Under the pieces are notes generated by a model. It had not been told where the DNA came from. It ran no database searches and saw nothing but the letters and a program-made list of their open reading frames with translations. A DNA stretch of 64,000 bases from Streptomyces pactum (lineage in GTDB: Bacteria > Actinomycetota > Actinomycetes > Streptomycetales > Streptomycetaceae): the NCBI RefSeq assembly GCF_016031615.1, contig NZ_JACYXC010000001.1, positions 1,736,001 to 1,800,000 of the forward strand, given 5' to 3'. A program made the translations under genes and the position numbers. Of this stretch, positions 33,314-42,078 are shown in pieces (the stretch's first letter is position 1; each line of letters starts with the position of its first letter).

Positions 33314-33991
33314 TTGGACGCCGCAGCCACCACCCCGACGCCGGTCACGCCGTTCTCCACCGTCATCCGCACGGCCTCGCAGCAGCAGCACACCGAGGCG
33401 GAGAACTCCTCCTTCATGAGCGACATGCTCGGCGGCCGTCTCGGCATCACGGCGTACCGGCGCTACACCGAGCAGCTGTGGTTCGTCTACCGCGCCCTGG
33501 AGTCCGCCACCGGCTCGCTGGCCGAGGACCCGGTGGCGGGCCCGTTCATCCGGCCCGAGCTGGCCCGTACCCCGGAGCTGGAGCGGGACCTGGCCCACCT
33601 GGGCGGCGCCGGCTGGCGCGACGGTCTGGCCCCGCTGCCGGCGACCGCGGCGTACGCGGCGCGGATCGCCGAGTGCGCCCGCGACTGGCCCGCCGGGTAC
33701 GTGGCGCACCACTACACCCGCTACCTCGGCGACCTCTCGGGCGGGCAGGTCATCCGGGGCACCGCCGAGAAGACCTGGGGGTTCGGGCACAAGGGCGACG
33801 GCGTCCGGTTCTACGTGTTCGAGGGCATCGCCAACCCGGCCGCGTTCAAGCGCCGGTACCGCGAGCTGCTGGACGCGCTGCCGGTGGACGACCTGGAGAA
33901 GCAGCGGGTGGTCGAGGAGTGCCGGCGCGCCTTCGCGTACAACACCGCGGTCTTCCAGGAGCTGGAGCGCCGGTTCCCGCGCAGCGCCTGA
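33314..33991 (+). CDS. hmuO: Heme oxygenase (biliverdin-producing)
   Basis: 225-residue cytosolic enzyme opening heme to biliverdin, CO and Fe(II). His26 in ASQQQHTEAENSSF is the likely proximal heme ligand, and the distal-helix Gly-rich motif YLGDLSGGQVIRG is intact; RRYTEQLWFVYRALE and RRYRELLDALPVDDLEKQRVVEE are family segments. The start is a TTG at 33314 with GGAGG 7 nt upstream (GGAGGCCGTC then TTG); no ATG or GTG alternative is near. Iron-box control at 33251-33268. With HtaA surface proteins and HmuTUV nearby it completes a heme-iron utilisation route. Confidence 0.93.
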   Translation: MDAAATTPTPVTPFSTVIRTASQQQHTEAENSSFMSDMLGGRLGITAYRRYTEQLWFVYRALESATGSLAEDPVAGPFIRPELARTPELERDLAHLGGAGWRDGLAPLPATAAYAARIAECARDWPAGYVAHHYTRYLGDLSGGQVIRGTAEKTWGFGHKGDGVRFYVFEGIANPAAFKRRYRELLDALPVDDLEKQRVVEECRRAFAYNTAVFQELERRFPRSA

Positions 33992-34050
33992 CCGCCGGAG
34001 CGGGGGGGCCGTAGGGCCCCGGCCCAGGCCCGGTACGGGACCGCACCGCC

Positions 34051-34120
34051 CGGTCCCGCGCGGTGCGGTCCCGCGCGGTGCGGTCCCGCGCGGTGCGGTC
34101 CTGCGCGGTGCGGTCCCGCG
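34051..34120. repeat. 15-bp tandem repeat
   Basis: Four consecutive units of cggtcccgcgcggtg (34051-34110, one with a C-to-T change) and a partial fifth. They lie between convergent hmuO and the HtaA gene. Units are themselves partly self-complementary. The repeat is uninterrupted, so copy number may vary. Confidence 0.85.
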
Positions 34121-34239
34121 CCCATCGGTGCCCCCGGCCCGCCCCGCGAGGCGGTACGGCGGGCCCGGTGGGCTCGGGCCGTTCCGGCTCCGGACCCGTA
34201 CCGTGACCCCGGGCCCGCGGCGGGCACCGTACCGTCCGT

Positions 34240-34277
34240 GCCCGGCGCCGGACGGTACGGACCGTCCGGCGCCGGGC
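34240..34277 (-). terminator. Strong hairpin at end of HtaA gene
   Basis: A 17-bp stem (34240-34256 with 34261-34277) around ACGG lies 6 bp after the HtaA stop at 34284. Overlapping alternative pairing at 34227-34260 also gives an 11-bp stem. Serves the leftward HtaA gene and possibly hmuO. Confidence 0.8.
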
Positions 34278-34283
34278 GGTGCG

Positions 34284-36094
34284 TCAGTGTGCGGGGCCGG
34301 CGGTGCGGGAGGCGCGCCGGCGGGCGGTGAGCACCGCGGCCGTCCCTCCCGCCACGAGCAGCCCGGCGCCGCCCGCCAGCGCCGCGGCCGGTACCGGCGA
34401 ACCGGTGGCGGCGAGTGAGCCGTCGGCACCGGCGCCGCCGTCCACCACTCCCCCGCTGCCGCCGGTACCGGCACCGGTGACCACCGTGTCCCCGCCGCCG
34501 CCGGAGCCCCCCCGTGCCGTCCCCGCCGGTGCCGCCGCTGCCGCCGGCGCCGCCCGGCAGTGCGGCGCCGTCCGCCGTGGTGACCACGACGTCCACCGGG
34601 TCCAGCGCGTCGCCCGGCCGGTAGAAGCCGCCGAACGCCGCCGCCCCGTCCCGGGTCAGTTCGGCGGGCACCCGCGACACCCGCACCACATCGCCCTCGG
34701 CGGTGAGTCCCTCGGTGAGCGCCAGCTCGGCGACGGTGAGGTCGTCGGACTCGGTGACCTTGCCGGTGGCCCGGTCCTTGGCGGACACATCGGCGACCAG
34801 CGAGCCGCGCCTGCCGTCGATGCGCACCTTCAGGTCGCTGAACCGCAGGTCGAGTTGGCCCTCGTGACCGGTGAAGCGGACCGCCCCGTCGAACCCGGCG
34901 TCCAGGGTTCCGGCGTCCTCGTCGTACGTGCCCTGCCCGGAGGGGAAGCGGAAGCCGTCGCCGTGTTCCCGGGCTCCGCCGGAGACGGTGACGGCGCCGT
35001 GGGCGACGGGTCCGGTGACGTACTCCCGGAAGGACTTCTTCACGCCCCAGTCCAGGGTGCCGTCGGCGATGGTGCCGTCGGCCGCGGGCGGCGCGGGGAG
35101 TGGTGTCCGGACCCGGCCCGCCGGTGGGCGTGCCGGTGGGGAGTACCGGTGGTCAGGGGTGGCCGTCGGCCCGTCGGTCGGGGGCCGTCCCGGTCGGCTT
35201 CGGCCCCGGGGTGGCCGGCGGCGTGGGGGGCGGGCGTGGTGGGTCCGGTCGGTTCCGGGGTCGGTCCCGGGGTCGGGGGTGCCGGTCGGGGCGCTGCCCA
35301 CCGACACCGTCAGGGTGGCCGGGTCCAGGGCCTGGCCCTCGCGGTACATGCCGTTGAACGCCTTGGCGCCGTCGGCGGTGAGGGTCGCCGGGATGTTCTC
35401 GAACCGGACCGCCCCGCCCTGGCCGGTACCGGGCTTGATGCCCGCGAGGTCGAGGGTGGCCACGGCGACGTCGTCGCTGGTCCCGTCGGGCGTGGTCACA
35501 TCGAGCGTGATGCTGCCCCTGGTGCCCTCGGTGCTGACCCGTACGTCGCTGAAGGCGATGTCGAGCGCACCGCCGTGGCCGGTGAAGTGGACCCGGCCGC
35601 GGAACCGGGCCTCCACCGCGTGCCGCGCGGTGTCGTAGTCGCCGGCGCCGGCGGAGAAGGTGAACGGCCCGTTGCCGGTCGCCTGGGTGGCGCCGTCGGA
35701 GGTGGTGATGGTGCCGTGGGCGGCCGGGCTCGCGAGGTACCTGCGGAAGCTCTCCTTCACCCCCCACTCCAGCGTGCCGTCGGTGATGGCCGGCTTCGGC
35801 GGCCGGCCGGTGGCGTCGGCGGGCGCGGAGCCGGCGGCGACCGCGAACCCGCCGGCGCCGAGGGCGGTCACGCCCGCGACGGTGACGGTGGCCAGCGCCA
35901 CCGGGAGGGTGAGCGCGCGGCGGGCCCGGTGGCGCGGCGGGCGGGGAGCCCGGACCGCGGCGACGGCCGGCCTGCCGGTGCGGCCGGCCGGCCCGGCCGC
36001 ACCGGCAGGGCCGATCGGATCCGCGGGGCGGCCGGGACCGGCAGGGTCGGCCGGGTCGGTGGGACGGGGGGGTCGGCTCGGTGGGGTCGGTCAT
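34284..36094 (-). pseudogene. Two-domain HtaA heme-binding surface protein, interrupted by apparent +1 frameshifts
   Basis: As read, three frames are needed. ATG 36094, after AGGAG at 6 nt, opens MTDPTEPTP; the frame is lost at a G7 run (36066-36072). The main frame encodes a signal-like ALTLPVALATVTVAGVTALG, HtaA domain 1 (ITDGTLEWGVKESFRRYL... to about 35300) and HtaA domain 2 (IADGTLDWGVKKSFREYV... to about 34580). The frame is lost again at a C7 run (34507-34513). The C-terminus (SLAATGSPVPAAALAGGAGLLV...RRR) is in a third frame and has an LAXTG sortase E-type motif, a membrane helix and an Arg-rich tail. Removing one base from each run gives a continuous 603-codon gene over 1811 minus 2 bases. 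HtaA domains bind heme at the Gram-positive surface. Either sequencing errors in homopolymers or true mutation; functional domains are intact. Confidence 0.8.
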
Positions 36095-36672
36095 CGGGAT
36101 CTCCTGGGTCGTCGCAGGGTGCCGGGCCGGCGGGTTGCCGGCGCCGGTGGTCCGGCCGGTCGTCCGGCCCGGGGACAGGGCGGGACCGACGAGGCGGGTG
36201 GGGTGGGTGGTCGATGCGTGGCCGGGGGCTCGGTCCCGTCGATGGGCACAGGGCGGGACCGGCCCCCGTACGGACGGTGGCGGAGCCCGGCCCGCGTCAC
36301 GGGCAGGGGACCGGACCGGCCCGGGCGGCCGGAGGCGGGCGGTTGCGGATGCCGGCGGGACCGGCACGGCGGAGGACCGGGGGCCGGGGGGCCGGGGGGT
36401 GGGGGGTTGGGGCGCCGGGGGCCCCGGCCGGAGGGCGCGGGTGGGGCAGGCCGGGTCCCGTACGGGTGGTGCGGGAGTCCGGCCCACGGTCGCGGGCCCG
36501 GACCGGACCGAGCCCTTACGGGCGGGTGCCCGGGCCGTACTCCCCCCTGCCCGGGACCCGGGCCCGGCCCCGGACCCCGCCCGGAGCGGCCCCGGACCGG
36601 ATCCGCCCCGGACCGGATCCGCCCGGACGCCGGGGGCCGCACGGAACCGTACGGGCGTGCGGCCGGGGGGTA
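36095..36672. other. Spacer between the two HtaA genes, no gene
   Basis: About 580 bp of G/C-rich low-complexity sequence (ccggaccgg and ccggggggcc words). No promoter or iron box was seen, so the downstream HtaA gene may depend on read-through from the iron-regulated promoter at 38213-38231 or on an unseen promoter. Confidence 0.4.
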
Positions 36673-38187
36673 TCAGTCCCCCGCCGGGGGGCCGCCGGCG
36701 GCGCGGCCCCGGCGGCGGTACAGCAGGACCCCGGTGGCGCCGGCCATCAGCAGCACGGAGCCGCCGGCGACCACCGCGACCGTGCCGGAGGGGCCGGAGG
36801 GGCCGGAGGTGTCCGCGGCGGCGCCGGTGGCCGGGCCCGCCGGCGTCCGGTCGGCGGCACGCCGCTCGGGGGCGGCGTCGGCCGACGGGGCGTCCCCGAG
36901 GTCCGGCAGCGGGGGGAGCCGGGCGCCCTCGGCGGTGGTGACGGCGAGGGTCAGCGGGTCCATGGCGGTGCCCGCCCGGTACATCCCGCCGAACGCCGCG
37001 GCGCCCCGGCGGGTCAGCTCGGTGGGTGCCTCGGTGACCGCGATCAGCCCGTCGGCCGGCCGGAGCCGCCCGGCCGCGAAGGTCACCAGGGGGACGTCCC
37101 GTTCGGTACGGCCCTCGGTGGTCACATCGGCCGAGAGGGTGCCGCGGCCGTCCTGGACCCGGACCGACACCCCGCTCAGCGCGAGGTCCAGGTTCCGGCC
37201 GGTGAAGTGGACCCGGCCGGCGAACCCGGCGCGTACGGTGCCCCGCGCGGTGTCGTACGTGCCGCGTCCGGCGCCGAAGCGGAACACCGCGCCGCCGTCC
37301 CGGGCGCCCTCGGACAGCCGCCACCGGCCGCGTGCGATGTCACCGCCGACGTACTCCCGGAAGGTCCGGCGGACCCCCCAGTCCACGACGGCGTCGCGCA
37401 CCTCGCCGCGGGCCGGCCGGCCCGTCGGCCGGGCGGCCGGATCCGGTGACGGTCCGGGGGCCGGGGTGCGGCGGGCGCCGTCCCGGACCTGGGTGAGGTC
37501 CACCGACAGGCTCACCGGGTCCAGCGGGGTGCCTGCGGTGTAGTACCCGGCGAACGCCTGGGCGCCGCGCGCGGTGAGCCGGGCCGGGATGTCCCGCAGC
37601 ACCACGGCCGTACCGCCGCCGCGCAGGTTCACCCCCGTCAGGTCGAGGGCGGCGAGCGGGACCTGGGTGGCGGAGGTGAGCCGTCCGCCACCCCTGGCGC
37701 GGCTCGCGATGTCGGCGTGCAGGGTGCCCCGGCCTCCCGCGATCCGCACCGTGGGGCGGGAGACCGTCAGGTCCAGCTGGTGGCTGCCGTCCGGTTCGCG
37801 GTGGCCGAGGAACCGTACGCCGCCCCGGAAGCCGGCCCGGAAGGCGCCGTCGTCCGGGTCGTGGGTGCCGGTGGCCGAGTGGAAACGGAACCGGTCGGCA
37901 CCGACCGTGCCGGCCCCGTCCAGCAGGCTCCAGTTCCCCTGCGCCACCGGCCCGGTGACATACCGCTGGAAGGACGTCTTGACGCCCCAGTCGAGCCGGC
38001 CGCCGGCCACCGCACGGTCGGCTCCGGCGGCCCGGACGGCGCCCCCGGCCAGGTCGGCGCCCGCGGCCCGGCCGGCGCTCTCCGCCCGGTCGGCCGCGCG
38101 GGCACCGGCCACGGCCGGGAGGCCGGCGACCGCCAGGGCCGTCAGCAGTGGCACGGCGAACACACGGGCCGGTCTGGACCGTCGCAT
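36673..38187 (-). CDS. HtaA-domain heme-binding surface protein
   Basis: 504-residue secreted, membrane-anchored protein. Signal peptide MRRSRPARVFAVPLLTALAVAGLPAVAGA; two HtaA domains (GGRLDWGVKTSFQRYVTGPV from about residue 62, and DAVVDWGVRRTFREYVGGDI from about 280), each with the recurring YDTARGTVRAGFAGRVHFTG-like Gly/Tyr pattern; then an Ala/Pro-rich linker, a C-terminal transmembrane helix (TVAVVAGGSVLLMAGATGVLLY) and RRRGR stop. HtaA proteins in corynebacteria capture heme from hemoproteins and pass it to HmuT. ATG 38187 follows GGGAGGG at 6 nt. An iron box lies 25 bp upstream, shared with divergent hmuT. No LPXTG/LAXTG seen in this copy. Confidence 0.9.
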   Translation of the reverse strand: MRRSRPARVFAVPLLTALAVAGLPAVAGARAADRAESAGRAAGADLAGGAVRAAGADRAVAGGRLDWGVKTSFQRYVTGPVAQGNWSLLDGAGTVGADRFRFHSATGTHDPDDGAFRAGFRGGVRFLGHREPDGSHQLDLTVSRPTVRIAGGRGTLHADIASRARGGGRLTSATQVPLAALDLTGVNLRGGGTAVVLRDIPARLTARGAQAFAGYYTAGTPLDPVSLSVDLTQVRDGARRTPAPGPSPDPAARPTGRPARGEVRDAVVDWGVRRTFREYVGGDIARGRWRLSEGARDGGAVFRFGAGRGTYDTARGTVRAGFAGRVHFTGRNLDLALSGVSVRVQDGRGTLSADVTTEGRTERDVPLVTFAAGRLRPADGLIAVTEAPTELTRRGAAAFGGMYRAGTAMDPLTLAVTTAEGARLPPLPDLGDAPSADAAPERRAADRTPAGPATGAAADTSGPSGPSGTVAVVAGGSVLLMAGATGVLLYRRRGRAAGGPPAGD

Positions 38188-38212
38188 GGGGGACCCTCCC
38201 TTTCCGGGCAAC

Positions 38213-38231
38213 TAAGGTAAGGCTAACCTAA
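38213..38231. promoter_or_regulatory. Iron box between HtaA and hmuTUV
   Basis: TAAGGTAAGGCTAACCTAA matches the 19-bp iron-box consensus TTAGGTTAGGCTAACCTAA except for 3 positions. Placed 25 bp before the HtaA gene and 144 bp before hmuT, it can control the divergent promoters. Confidence 0.88.
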
Positions 38232-38375
38232 GCTAGATCGCTCCGGAGAGCCAGCCGCCCCTCACGGGCCCGGCCCCGGGGCGGACTGCCAGCAGCGATG
38301 AGGACCGGCGGACCGGGGACGGGGGCGAACGCCCCGACTGCCCGGCCGTACGGGCCGGTTGACGGAGGTGACAGG

Positions 38376-39485
38376 GTGACGAGGCCGACCGAAGCGACGG
38401 CCCCCACGGCGGCCCGGACGGTGGTGGCCGGGCCGGATCCGGCCGGCGTGCGCCGGAGGCCGCGACGCCGGGCCGCCCGTCCGCCGGCCGCGCTCATGAC
38501 CGCGTTGGCGGTGCTGCTCACCGCGGCCGGCTGCGGCGACGGGGCCGGCCGCGACCAGGACACGGAGCGCCGGGCCGCACGGACGCCGGACCGGGTGGAG
38601 CCCCTCACCGGCACCCCCGCCCCGAAGCTGCCCGCGACGGTGCGCTCCGCCGACGGGCGGACCGTGACGGTGACCTCCGCCGACCGGGTGGTGCCGCTGA
38701 CCGGCGCCCTGTCCGAGGTGGTGTTCACCCTGGGGCTGGGCGGCCGGGTCGTCGGCCGGGACACCACCGCGACCTTCGAACAGGCCCGGGCCCTGCCGCT
38801 GGTGACCCGGGCCCACGACGTGTCGGCGGAGAGCGTGCTCTCGCTGCGGCCCACGCTGGTGCTCGCCGAGTCAGTCAACGGACCGCGGGAGGCGATCGCG
38901 CAGATCCGGGACGCGGGGGTGCCGCTCGTCGTCCTGGACCCGGTGAAGAACCTCTCCGACGTCGGGCCGCGGATCGAGACGGTGGCGGCGGCGCTGGGCG
39001 TGGAGGGGGCCGGGGACCGGCTCGCGGACCGCACCCGGCAGCGGCTGGCGAAGGTCCGCGCCGCCATCCCCCGGCACGCCGGCCGGCCGCGGGTGGCCTT
39101 CCTCTATCTGCGCGGCTCGGCCTCGGTCTACCTGCTCGGCGGCGCCGACTCCGGCGCCACCTCGCTGCTGGAGGCCGCCGGGGCGGTGGACGCGGGCGCC
39201 GACTCCGGGCTGGAGAAGGACTTCACCCCGCTCACCAGCGAGGCACTCGCCGCGGCCGCGCCCGACGCGATCCTGGTGATGGCGAAGGGACTGGACTCGG
39301 TGGGCGGCGTGGACGGCCTGCTGAAGGTGCCCGGGGTGGCCCAGACCCCGGCCGGGATGGACCGCCGGGTGGTCACGGTGGACGACGGGGTCCTCCTCAA
39401 CTACGGGCCGCGCACCGATCAGGTGCTGGCCACCGTGGTGGAGCAGCTGTACGGGACCTCCGGCACGGCCCGGGACGCGGCATGA
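38376..39485 (+). CDS. hmuT: Heme ABC transporter substrate-binding lipoprotein
   Basis: 369 residues. Basic N-terminus (RRRPRRRAARPP), hydrophobic core and lipobox LTAAGC, then a periplasmic-binding fold with TSADRVVPLTGALSEVVFTLGLGGRVVGRDTTATFEQA, LSLRPTLVLAESVNGP, DPVKNLSDVGPRIETVAAALG and VVTVDDGVLLNYGPRTDQVL; these are HmuT-like (the 'DTTATFP' and 'GPR' segments). GTG 38376 follows GGAGG at 7 nt. First gene of hmuTUV; regulated by the iron box at 38213-38231. Confidence 0.9.
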   Translation: MTRPTEATAPTAARTVVAGPDPAGVRRRPRRRAARPPAALMTALAVLLTAAGCGDGAGRDQDTERRAARTPDRVEPLTGTPAPKLPATVRSADGRTVTVTSADRVVPLTGALSEVVFTLGLGGRVVGRDTTATFEQARALPLVTRAHDVSAESVLSLRPTLVLAESVNGPREAIAQIRDAGVPLVVLDPVKNLSDVGPRIETVAAALGVEGAGDRLADRTRQRLAKVRAAIPRHAGRPRVAFLYLRGSASVYLLGGADSGATSLLEAAGAVDAGADSGLEKDFTPLTSEALAAAAPDAILVMAKGLDSVGGVDGLLKVPGVAQTPAGMDRRVVTVDDGVLLNYGPRTDQVLATVVEQLYGTSGTARDAA

Positions 39486-40882
39486 GCACCGCCCCGCCGC
39501 GCCCGGAACCGCACCCGGCCCCGGTCGGACCGAACGCCCGGCCGCTCACCGGGCCGGACGCCGCACCGCACCCCGCGCCGACCACCGAACCGGCCATCGA
39601 ACCGGCCACCGCATCACACCCCGTGCCGGACGCCGGGCCGCTCACCGGGCCGGATGCCGTACCGCCGCCGGACCCCCCGGACCCGGACGCCCGACCACAG
39701 CTGGACGCCGGGGCGGACACCGGATCACCTCCGGACGGCCCGGACCCGGACGCCCCGCACCCGGACGGCCCGCACCCGGACCTCCGGTACTCGGACACCG
39801 CCGAGGGCACGACCGAGGGCACCGCCGAGGGCGCCGCCGGGTCCGGTCGCCGCCGTGCGTCCCGGACCGTGCCGCTCTCCGCCGGGCTGGCCGCCGGGCT
39901 GCTCGTCGCCACGCTGCTGTCGGCGAGCATCGGCGCGTACGACATCCCGCTCGGCGATGTGCTCGCCTCACTGCGGCACCGGGCCGGACTGGGCGGCGCG
40001 GCGCTGGAGCGGGTGCCGGAGAGCGTGCTGTGGGACGTACGGCTGCCCCGGGTGGTGCTGGCGCTGCTGGTGGGGGCGGCGCTGGGCTGCGCCGGCACCC
40101 TGATGCAGGGCGTGTTCGGCAACCCGCTCGCCGAACCGGGGGTGATCGGGGTCTCCTCCGGGGCCGCGGTGGGCGCGGCCGGCGCGATCGCGCTGGGGCT
40201 GGACGCCTTCGGGAACTGGACGGTGACCCTGTGCGCGTTCACCGCCGGACTGCTCACCGTCTCGGTCGTCTATCTGCTCTCCCGGGCGGACGGCCGGACC
40301 GAGGTGGTGACGCTGATCCTCACCGGGATCGCGGTGAACGCCTTCGCCGGCGCGCTGATCGGCCTGTTCATCTTCTTCGCGGACAGCGCGGAGCTGTCCC
40401 AGATCACCTTCTGGCAGCTCGGTTCGCTCGCCCAGGCGACCTGGCCGAAGGTGCTGGCGGTGCTGCCGTGCGCGGTGGCCGGGCTGTTGCTCGCGCCCCG
40501 GTACGCGCGCCGGATGGACCTGCTGGCGCTCGGCGAGCGGCCCGCCCGGCATCTGGGGGTCCACGTCGAACGGCTCCGGCTGGCGGTGGTGGTGCTGGTC
40601 GCGCTGCTCACCGCCGCGGCGGTCGCGGTCGCCGGGGTGATCGGCTTCGTGGGGCTGGTGGTGCCGCATGTGCTGCGGATGGCCGCCGGACCCGGTCACC
40701 GCTTCCTGATCCCGGCCGGCGCGGCGGGCGGCGCGCTGGTGCTGGTGGTCGCCGACCTGGCGGCGCGGACCGTGGCGCGCCCCGCTGAACTGCCGCTGGG
40801 GGTGCTGACCGCGCTGGTCGGCAGCCCGTTCTTCTTCTGGCTGCTACGGCGGACCCGCCGCCGGCAAGGAGGCTGGGCGTGA
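39482..40882 (+). CDS. hmuU: Heme ABC transporter permease
   Basis: 466-residue FecCD-type permease starting at ATG 39482, overlapping the hmuT stop by 4 bp. The first ~125 residues are a Pro/Asp/Thr/Gly-rich extension with repeated TGPDA and PDGP units, followed by the regular permease: VPLSAGLAAGLLVATLLSASIGAYDI, VRLPRVVLALLVGAALGCAGTLMQGVFGNPLAEPGVIGVSSGAAVG, GFVGLVVPHVLRMAAGPGH and ELPLGVLTALVGSPFFFWLL. Heme specificity is from context and HmuU-like wording. The acidic leader is unusual and would be cytosolic. Confidence 0.92.
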   Translation: MSTAPPRPEPHPAPVGPNARPLTGPDAAPHPAPTTEPAIEPATASHPVPDAGPLTGPDAVPPPDPPDPDARPQLDAGADTGSPPDGPDPDAPHPDGPHPDLRYSDTAEGTTEGTAEGAAGSGRRRASRTVPLSAGLAAGLLVATLLSASIGAYDIPLGDVLASLRHRAGLGGAALERVPESVLWDVRLPRVVLALLVGAALGCAGTLMQGVFGNPLAEPGVIGVSSGAAVGAAGAIALGLDAFGNWTVTLCAFTAGLLTVSVVYLLSRADGRTEVVTLILTGIAVNAFAGALIGLFIFFADSAELSQITFWQLGSLAQATWPKVLAVLPCAVAGLLLAPRYARRMDLLALGERPARHLGVHVERLRLAVVVLVALLTAAAVAVAGVIGFVGLVVPHVLRMAAGPGHRFLIPAGAAGGALVLVVADLAARTVARPAELPLGVLTALVGSPFFFWLLRRTRRRQGGWA

Positions 40883-41721
40883 TCCGCACCTTCCCCCGGG
40901 GCCTGACCGGTACCCGCGCCCCCCTGCCGCCGGCCCCGCCCGGACCGGGGACGGTGTACGCGGAGGCAGCCGGCCTGGAGGTGCGGCTGGGCGGCCGGAC
41001 GGTGCTGTCCGGAGTCGGTCTTCAGGTCGTCACCGGTCAGGTGCTGGCCCTGGTCGGCCCCAACGGCGCCGGCAAGTCCACCCTGCTCGCCGCGCTCGCC
41101 GCCGACCTGCCCGCCACCGCCGGCGAGGTGCGCGTGGCCGGCCGGCCGGTCGCCGGCTGGACGCCCCGGGAGCTGGCACTGCGCCGGGCGGTGCTTCCCC
41201 AGACCGCGGTGCTCTCCTTCCCCTTCACCGCCGAGGAGGTGGTGCGGATGGGGCGCGCGCCGTGGGCGGGCCTGCCCGCCGCGGACGAGGACGAGCCGGT
41301 GGTGCGGGAGGCGATGGCCCGCACCGAGGTGGCGGCGCTCGCGGCACGTCCGTTCGGCGCGCTCTCCGGCGGCGAACGCGCCCGGGTCGCGCTGGCCAGG
41401 GTGCTCGCCCAGCGGGCACCGCTGCTGCTGCTCGACGAGCCGACCGCCGCGCTGGACCTGCGCCACCAGGAACTGGCACTGCGGGTCTGCCGGGAGCGGG
41501 CGGCGGCCGGGGACGCGGTCGTGGTGGTGCTGCACGACCTGGGGCTGGCCGCCGCGTACGCGGACCGGATCGCGGTGCTGCGGCACGGCCGGGTGGCCGC
41601 CGACGGGCCGCCGGCGCGGGTCCTGGAGCCGGGTCTGCTCTCCGCCGTCTACCGGCAGCCGGTGGAGGTGCTGCGCCACCCGCGCACCGGAGGGCCGCTG
41701 GTCCTGCCCCACCGCGACTGA
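40879..41721 (+). CDS. hmuV: Heme ABC transporter ATP-binding protein
   Basis: 280 residues; GTG 40879 overlaps hmuU stop by 4 bp. Walker A VGPNGAGKST (60-68), LPQTAVLSFPFTAEEVVRMGRAPWAG (HmuV-type Q-loop), signature LSGGERARV (162-170), Walker B LLLLDEPTAALD (182-193) and VVVLHDLGLAAAYAD switch region. 'SFPFTAEEVVRMGRAPW' is a strong HmuV indicator. Last gene of hmuTUV. Confidence 0.93.
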   Translation: MIRTFPRGLTGTRAPLPPAPPGPGTVYAEAAGLEVRLGGRTVLSGVGLQVVTGQVLALVGPNGAGKSTLLAALAADLPATAGEVRVAGRPVAGWTPRELALRRAVLPQTAVLSFPFTAEEVVRMGRAPWAGLPAADEDEPVVREAMARTEVAALAARPFGALSGGERARVALARVLAQRAPLLLLDEPTAALDLRHQELALRVCRERAAAGDAVVVVLHDLGLAAAYADRIAVLRHGRVAADGPPARVLEPGLLSAVYRQPVEVLRHPRTGGPLVLPHRD

Positions 41722-41991
41722 GGACCGCCGGTCCGCCCATCGCGGCCGGGCCGTGCCACCGGCCCCGGCGGCACGGCCCGTCCCGTCCCGTCCGGCCACG
41801 GTCGCGCGGCGCGGGCGGTGGGCCACCCCGGGCCCCGGGGGGTACGCGGCAGGGGTGACGGCTCCCAACGGCACGGCAGGGGCGACGGCTTCGGCGGTAG
41901 GGCCACAACTGCCGCTCCCGGGGCGGGACACGGCGCGCGGGTTGGCCGGGGGAGGGCCGGACCGTCCGGGGCGTCCGACCGACCGGCGACG

Positions 41992-42078
41992 CCCGGTCCA
42001 TCGCCTCGGCCGGGCCGGCCGGGCGGAGGCGATGGACCGGGCCCGCGCGACCGGGCCCGCGCGACCGGGCCCGCGCGG
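41992..42078. repeat. Long inverted repeat and 14-bp tandem repeat downstream of hmuV
   Basis: A perfect 16-bp inverted repeat, cccggtccatcgcctc (41992-42007) with its complement at 42026-42041, encloses an 18-nt loop that is itself self-pairing. It is followed directly by three units of ccgggcccgcgcga (42037-42078). The surrounding spacer 41722-42567 has no gene. The hairpin may end hmuTUV transcripts although it lies 270 bp after the stop. Confidence 0.75.

Noticed and set aside
33811..34283. C-terminal ~150 codons of the HtaA domain frame reading on to 33811 (with HRAGP repeats)
   Set aside because: Out-of-frame read-through of the 15-bp tandem repeats and into antisense hmuO, caused by the apparent frameshift at 34507-34513; the real C-terminus with the sortase-type signal ends at 34284.
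34279..37449. 1056-codon plus-strand open frame across the HtaA genes
   Set aside because: Gly/Arg/Val/Pro composition of an antisense frame in high-GC DNA; overlaps two HtaA genes.
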